This document shows positions 4,967 through 7,514 of a stretch of DNA of 7,514 bases, one piece after another (the first letter of the stretch is position 1; every line of letters begins with the position of its first letter). The notes under the pieces are model-generated. The model had not been told where the DNA came from. It saw nothing but the letters and a program-made list of their open reading frames with translations, and did no database searches. The position numbers were made by a program, and so were the translations under genes. The DNA is from Synechococcales cyanobacterium PMM_0073 (GTDB lineage Bacteria > Cyanobacteriota > Cyanobacteriia > Elainellales > Elainellaceae). The stretch covers positions 1 to 7,514 of the forward strand of contig CASBQH010000068.1 of NCBI GenBank assembly GCA_949127695.1, read 5' to 3'.

Positions 4967-6763
4967 CTAGCGCTGTAGTAGCCTCGCCCACTTCAGCTTC
5001 AGCCAGCTTTTCCAGAAAGCGCGCAGATCGTTGGTGCGGAGGCTGGCTCTGGGCAGGTCTTTGTGGCTAGAAAAAATCACGAAGACATCGTTGGCCAAAA
5101 CCGGCCTGAAGCGCCAAGCCATCCAGTCCAGCGAGGCCGGATGCAATTCGTCGATTAAATCTTTGTGAACTACCACCCAGGCTAAGTTAGGCTGCGCTCT
5201 AAAATCTTGGCTGTAGCTGCGGAAAGCTTGCGGGAATGTTTCGGCAAACTCAATTGGCGCAGCCAGCGTTTCGGCGGGCGCAAGCTGATGCTGAAGCAAG
5301 CTAGCCGCCTGCTGCCAAGCCAGATCGTGAGCGGGTGGTAAAAAGTAGCTGGCTGGATCCAGCGCAGGCGGCTCCCCGACCGGGAAAATATCCAGACAGT
5401 GGATCGCCAGACCCACCACGCGATCATCTTCGCCGTCTGGATCAATCTCCTGTAGGGAGATGGTGCGATCTACCGTTAGGGTGAGTCGGGTAAACGGCGC
5501 GTCAGTCATCAGCGCCGAGCGCGGAATCTTGCCCTTAAAGACCGTCACCGTGCCCCGGCGCAGCAGCCGGTCGGCTGGAATCGGGCAATGATTCACCTTC
5601 AGCTGCAAGCTCTCTACCAGATCTGGCAAGGCGGCGTTGATGATCCGAATCCAGATTTCTAGATCGGTTTCGGCAGCCAGCGGCAAGTCGAGCGTTGATT
5701 CTGGGCTAGGGCCTGTCCAGCGAAACGGCACTGAATCCACTCGCAGGCCGCTGTGAATGCCGTTGCGGCGATGCCAGCCTGAGCCAGAGATCGCCTGCAA
5801 AAAGTCAAAGCTCAGCCAGGTGACTTGCGGCAGGTTCAGCTCGGCATAGCGCTGACGGTAATGCTGCTCTAGTGCCGCCATTAGCTGCTGTTTTTGGGCT
5901 GGGCTAGCTTGCTCAAACGACTCAATCTCGGCTTCTGGCGCTCCGGCTCGGCTAATTTTGTGCCGCAGCTCAGCCTGCATCTGGGCAAATTGCTGGGCAA
6001 AGCGCTGCTCGGCATAGTGATATAGCTCCAGATCAAGCTGATTCACCGCCAAAATTGCCTCAATCGTGGCCTGACTTAACTCAGTGCGCTTGGGCTTTTT
6101 GGCCGTGACGCGCAGATTTTGGTAGCTGGTGACGGGCGACCAGCCAAAAATATAGGACAGCAGCAGCACAGCATCCTGAAAGCGCTCTGTAATCCCCACA
6201 AAGGCGAACTGATCAAGATGCGCCTTGGCCAACGCCAGCAGCTCGGCATCTGAATATTGCGACTCTAGCGGCGATGCCACGAAGGGCTGGCCATGCCGCT
6301 CGCCCAAGCCCGCAGCAATATAGCGGGTCTGGCAGTTGGCGGTTCTCAGCCGAATTGTCGGATCAGCATGACCAATAAACGCCTCAATCCCCCGACTGGC
6401 CTCTTGCTTTAGGTACTGATCAAACGGGCGACCGGTCTGGCAGCGCTGGCAGAATGCGTAATAGGAAATCGCCCGATCAAGCGGATGCCGCAGCATCGTC
6501 AGATAGACCTGATGATTGGGCAAATAGCCGCAGAGATCATAGTCAAAATGCCCCCGAAACAGCCGATACTGCGCCAGCTCTTGCGGGTCAGCCCTGGGTA
6601 AGTCGCCCGCCAGCACCGGACAGATTTCGGCCACGCTAAATTTGGCATCTAAAATAGAAATCAGCGTGGTGCTGCCGGTTTTGGGAATGCGGATAAAGCA
6701 GAGCTGGTCGCTGGGCTGTAAGCGGTATTCTATTGAAGATCCGATCGACGCTACGTTTGCCAC
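4967..6763 (-). CDS. Sulfotransferase-domain protein with long C-terminal extension
   Basis: A 598-residue protein whose N-terminal 250 or so residues form a PAPS-dependent sulfotransferase domain of the family-2/Stf0-like kind. The 5'-phosphosulfate loop is FIRIPKTGSTTLISIL (23-38), and the 3'-phosphate motif is TMLRHPLDRAISYYAF (89-104) with Arg92 and Ser100. A charged, glutamine-rich helical stretch (about 250-310) follows. Residues about 328-460 look beta-rich (GWHRRNGIHSG, FRWTGP, STLDLPL), like accessory beta-sandwich modules in cell-surface sugar enzymes. The end, about 513-570, holds LAWVVVHKDLIDEL and FRPVLANDVFVIFSSH, which I do not recognise as a named domain. No signal peptide is seen. 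The probable acceptor is a surface glycan or lipid, by inference. The start is GTG at 6763, with AGGGGG 5 bases upstream. It appears monocistronic and is divergent from mazG. Confidence 0.85.
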   Translation of the reverse strand: MANVASIGSSIEYRLQPSDQLCFIRIPKTGSTTLISILDAKFSVAEICPVLAGDLPRADPQELAQYRLFRGHFDYDLCGYLPNHQVYLTMLRHPLDRAISYYAFCQRCQTGRPFDQYLKQEASRGIEAFIGHADPTIRLRTANCQTRYIAAGLGERHGQPFVASPLESQYSDAELLALAKAHLDQFAFVGITERFQDAVLLLSYIFGWSPVTSYQNLRVTAKKPKRTELSQATIEAILAVNQLDLELYHYAEQRFAQQFAQMQAELRHKISRAGAPEAEIESFEQASPAQKQQLMAALEQHYRQRYAELNLPQVTWLSFDFLQAISGSGWHRRNGIHSGLRVDSVPFRWTGPSPESTLDLPLAAETDLEIWIRIINAALPDLVESLQLKVNHCPIPADRLLRRGTVTVFKGKIPRSALMTDAPFTRLTLTVDRTISLQEIDPDGEDDRVVGLAIHCLDIFPVGEPPALDPASYFLPPAHDLAWQQAASLLQHQLAPAETLAAPIEFAETFPQAFRSYSQDFRAQPNLAWVVVHKDLIDELHPASLDWMAWRFRPVLANDVFVIFSSHKDLPRASLRTNDLRAFWKSWLKLKWARLLQR

Positions 6764-6884
6764 CTCAACCCCCTAAAATTATTCGCAGGTTCCCATGCCT
6801 GAAGCAGAATACCGCATGACTGTTTGACCGTCTAGGTTTACAGGCCAGATTTTCCCAGTAACTTTTATAGATAGCTGATTTCGC

Positions 6885-7514
6885 ATGACCCAATCTAGCG
6901 CCCCACTCGCAGCCCTCCAGCAGCTGATCGCAGTCGTCGCCCAGCTGCGCGATCCCAACGGCGGCTGTCCCTGGGATCTGGCGCAAACTCCTGAAACGCT
7001 GATTCCATTCGTGCTGGAAGAAGCCTATGAAACGGTGGATGCGATTCGGCAAGGAGAACCTGCCGCCATTGCCGACGAGCTAGGCGATCTGCTGCTGCAA
7101 GTGGTGCTGCAAGCCCAAATCGCCAGCGAGGCTCAGCAGTTTGACCTAGCCACCGTAGCAGAAACCATTGCCGCCAAGCTGATTCGCCGCCATCCGCATG
7201 TGTTTGGCAACTCAGAGGCCGCAACCGTGGAGCAAGTGCGCCAAACCTGGGAGGCGATTAAAGCCGAAGAAGAGCGAGCGGACAACTCAGACGCGCCGTC
7301 GCTGGCACCGCGTCTGGCGCGCTATGCCCGCTCGCTGCCACCGCTAACTGCCGCCCTGAAGATTTCACGCAAGGCGGCTGAGGTGGGATTTGAATGGGAA
7401 AATGTGGCGGAGGTTTGGGAGAAGTTTCACGAGGAGCTGGGTGAATTTGAACAGGCGCTGGCCGCAGAAACGCAGGCCGAGCAGCAGGCTGAGCTAGGCG
7501 ATCTGCTGTTCACG
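6885..7514 (+). CDS. mazG: MazG nucleoside triphosphate pyrophosphohydrolase (3' end beyond window)
   Basis: An open frame from ATG 6885 runs to the last base, 210 codons, without a stop. MazG hydrolyses NTPs and dNTPs to the monophosphate and pyrophosphate with Mg2+, clearing aberrant nucleotides and, in E. coli, influencing ppGpp. Both tandem helical domains are visible. The first has GGCPWD (26-31), EEAYE (45-49) and ELGDLL (65-70), giving the E-E-x-x-E and E-x-x-D metal sites. The middle holds RRHPHVFG (101-108) and QTWEAIKAEE (120-129). The second has KISRKAAEVGFEW (159-171), EELGE (183-187) and ELGDLLFT (203-210). E. coli MazG is about 263 residues, so roughly 50-60 are missing. No clear Shine-Dalgarno precedes the ATG. 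The 121-base gap to the divergent sulfotransferase gene holds its promoter; I see TTGACC (6824-6829) and TATAGAT (6866-6872), but their spacing is too long for one promoter. Confidence 0.95.
   Translation, partial: MTQSSAPLAALQQLIAVVAQLRDPNGGCPWDLAQTPETLIPFVLEEAYETVDAIRQGEPAAIADELGDLLLQVVLQAQIASEAQQFDLATVAETIAAKLIRRHPHVFGNSEAATVEQVRQTWEAIKAEEERADNSDAPSLAPRLARYARSLPPLTAALKISRKAAEVGFEWENVAEVWEKFHEELGEFEQALAAETQAEQQAELGDLLFT

Noticed and set aside
4942..4979. ACTACA...TGTAGT pairing in the arsH/sulfotransferase convergent gap as a bidirectional terminator
   Set aside because: Six base pairs around a 26-base loop, no T tract, and it extends into the sulfotransferase coding end.
6765..7224. Minus-strand frames of 95 and 109 codons
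   Set aside because: Both are mainly antisense to mazG, whose own frame is unmistakable and stays open to the window edge.
1..7514. CRISPR array, tRNA, rRNA or insertion sequence
   Set aside because: No spaced direct repeats, cloverleaf-like sequence, rRNA motif, transposase frame or long terminal inverted repeat was seen on either strand.

Overview
The window reads as chromosomal DNA of a cyanobacterium. The strongest evidence is a complete orange carotenoid protein (OCP), a photoprotective protein known almost only from cyanobacteria. A Synechocystis-type arsenate reductase with its ArsH partner and a Uma2-family (DUF820) protein, a family heavily expanded in cyanobacteria, agree with this. 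The coding DNA is moderately GC-rich by eye and the intergenic spacers are clearly more AT-rich. I cannot name the genus.

Layout from left to right: (1) a 66-residue conserved-looking hypothetical protein on the minus strand (76-276), followed by a roughly 370-base spacer with one clean inverted repeat; (2) a Uma2-family nuclease-like protein (645-1208) and a creatininase-family metal amidohydrolase (best start 1375, ends 2223), both on the plus strand; (3) ocp on the minus strand (2449-3408), convergent with the amidohydrolase and ending at a strong hairpin terminator; (4) a 358-base divergent spacer holding an AT-rich promoter-like box, a 7-bp inverted repeat and a TTGACA promoter with an ArsR/SmtB-type palindrome set between its -35 and -10; (5) arsC (best start 3767) and arsH on the plus strand, separated by a hairpin-bearing 110-base gap; (6) a 598-residue minus-strand sulfotransferase-domain protein with a long uncharacterised C-terminal half (4967-6763); (7) the start of mazG on the plus strand (6885 onward), in frame to the window edge and therefore truncated here.

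Functional reading: the only clear pathway unit is arsC-arsH. ArsC would reduce arsenate to arsenite, and ArsH is an FMN oxidoreductase linked to arsenic resistance. The palindrome over the promoter suggests derepression by an arsenite-sensing ArsR encoded elsewhere, since neither a regulator nor an efflux pump (ArsB/Acr3) lies in the window. OCP would quench phycobilisome excitation under strong light; its usual partner, the fluorescence recovery protein, is not adjacent. The remaining genes look like independent single-gene units.

I do not see a convincing undescribed multi-gene system. The items most worth following are the composite sulfotransferase, the arsenic promoter architecture and the unexplained inverted repeats. 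No tRNA, rRNA, CRISPR array or insertion sequence was recognised.
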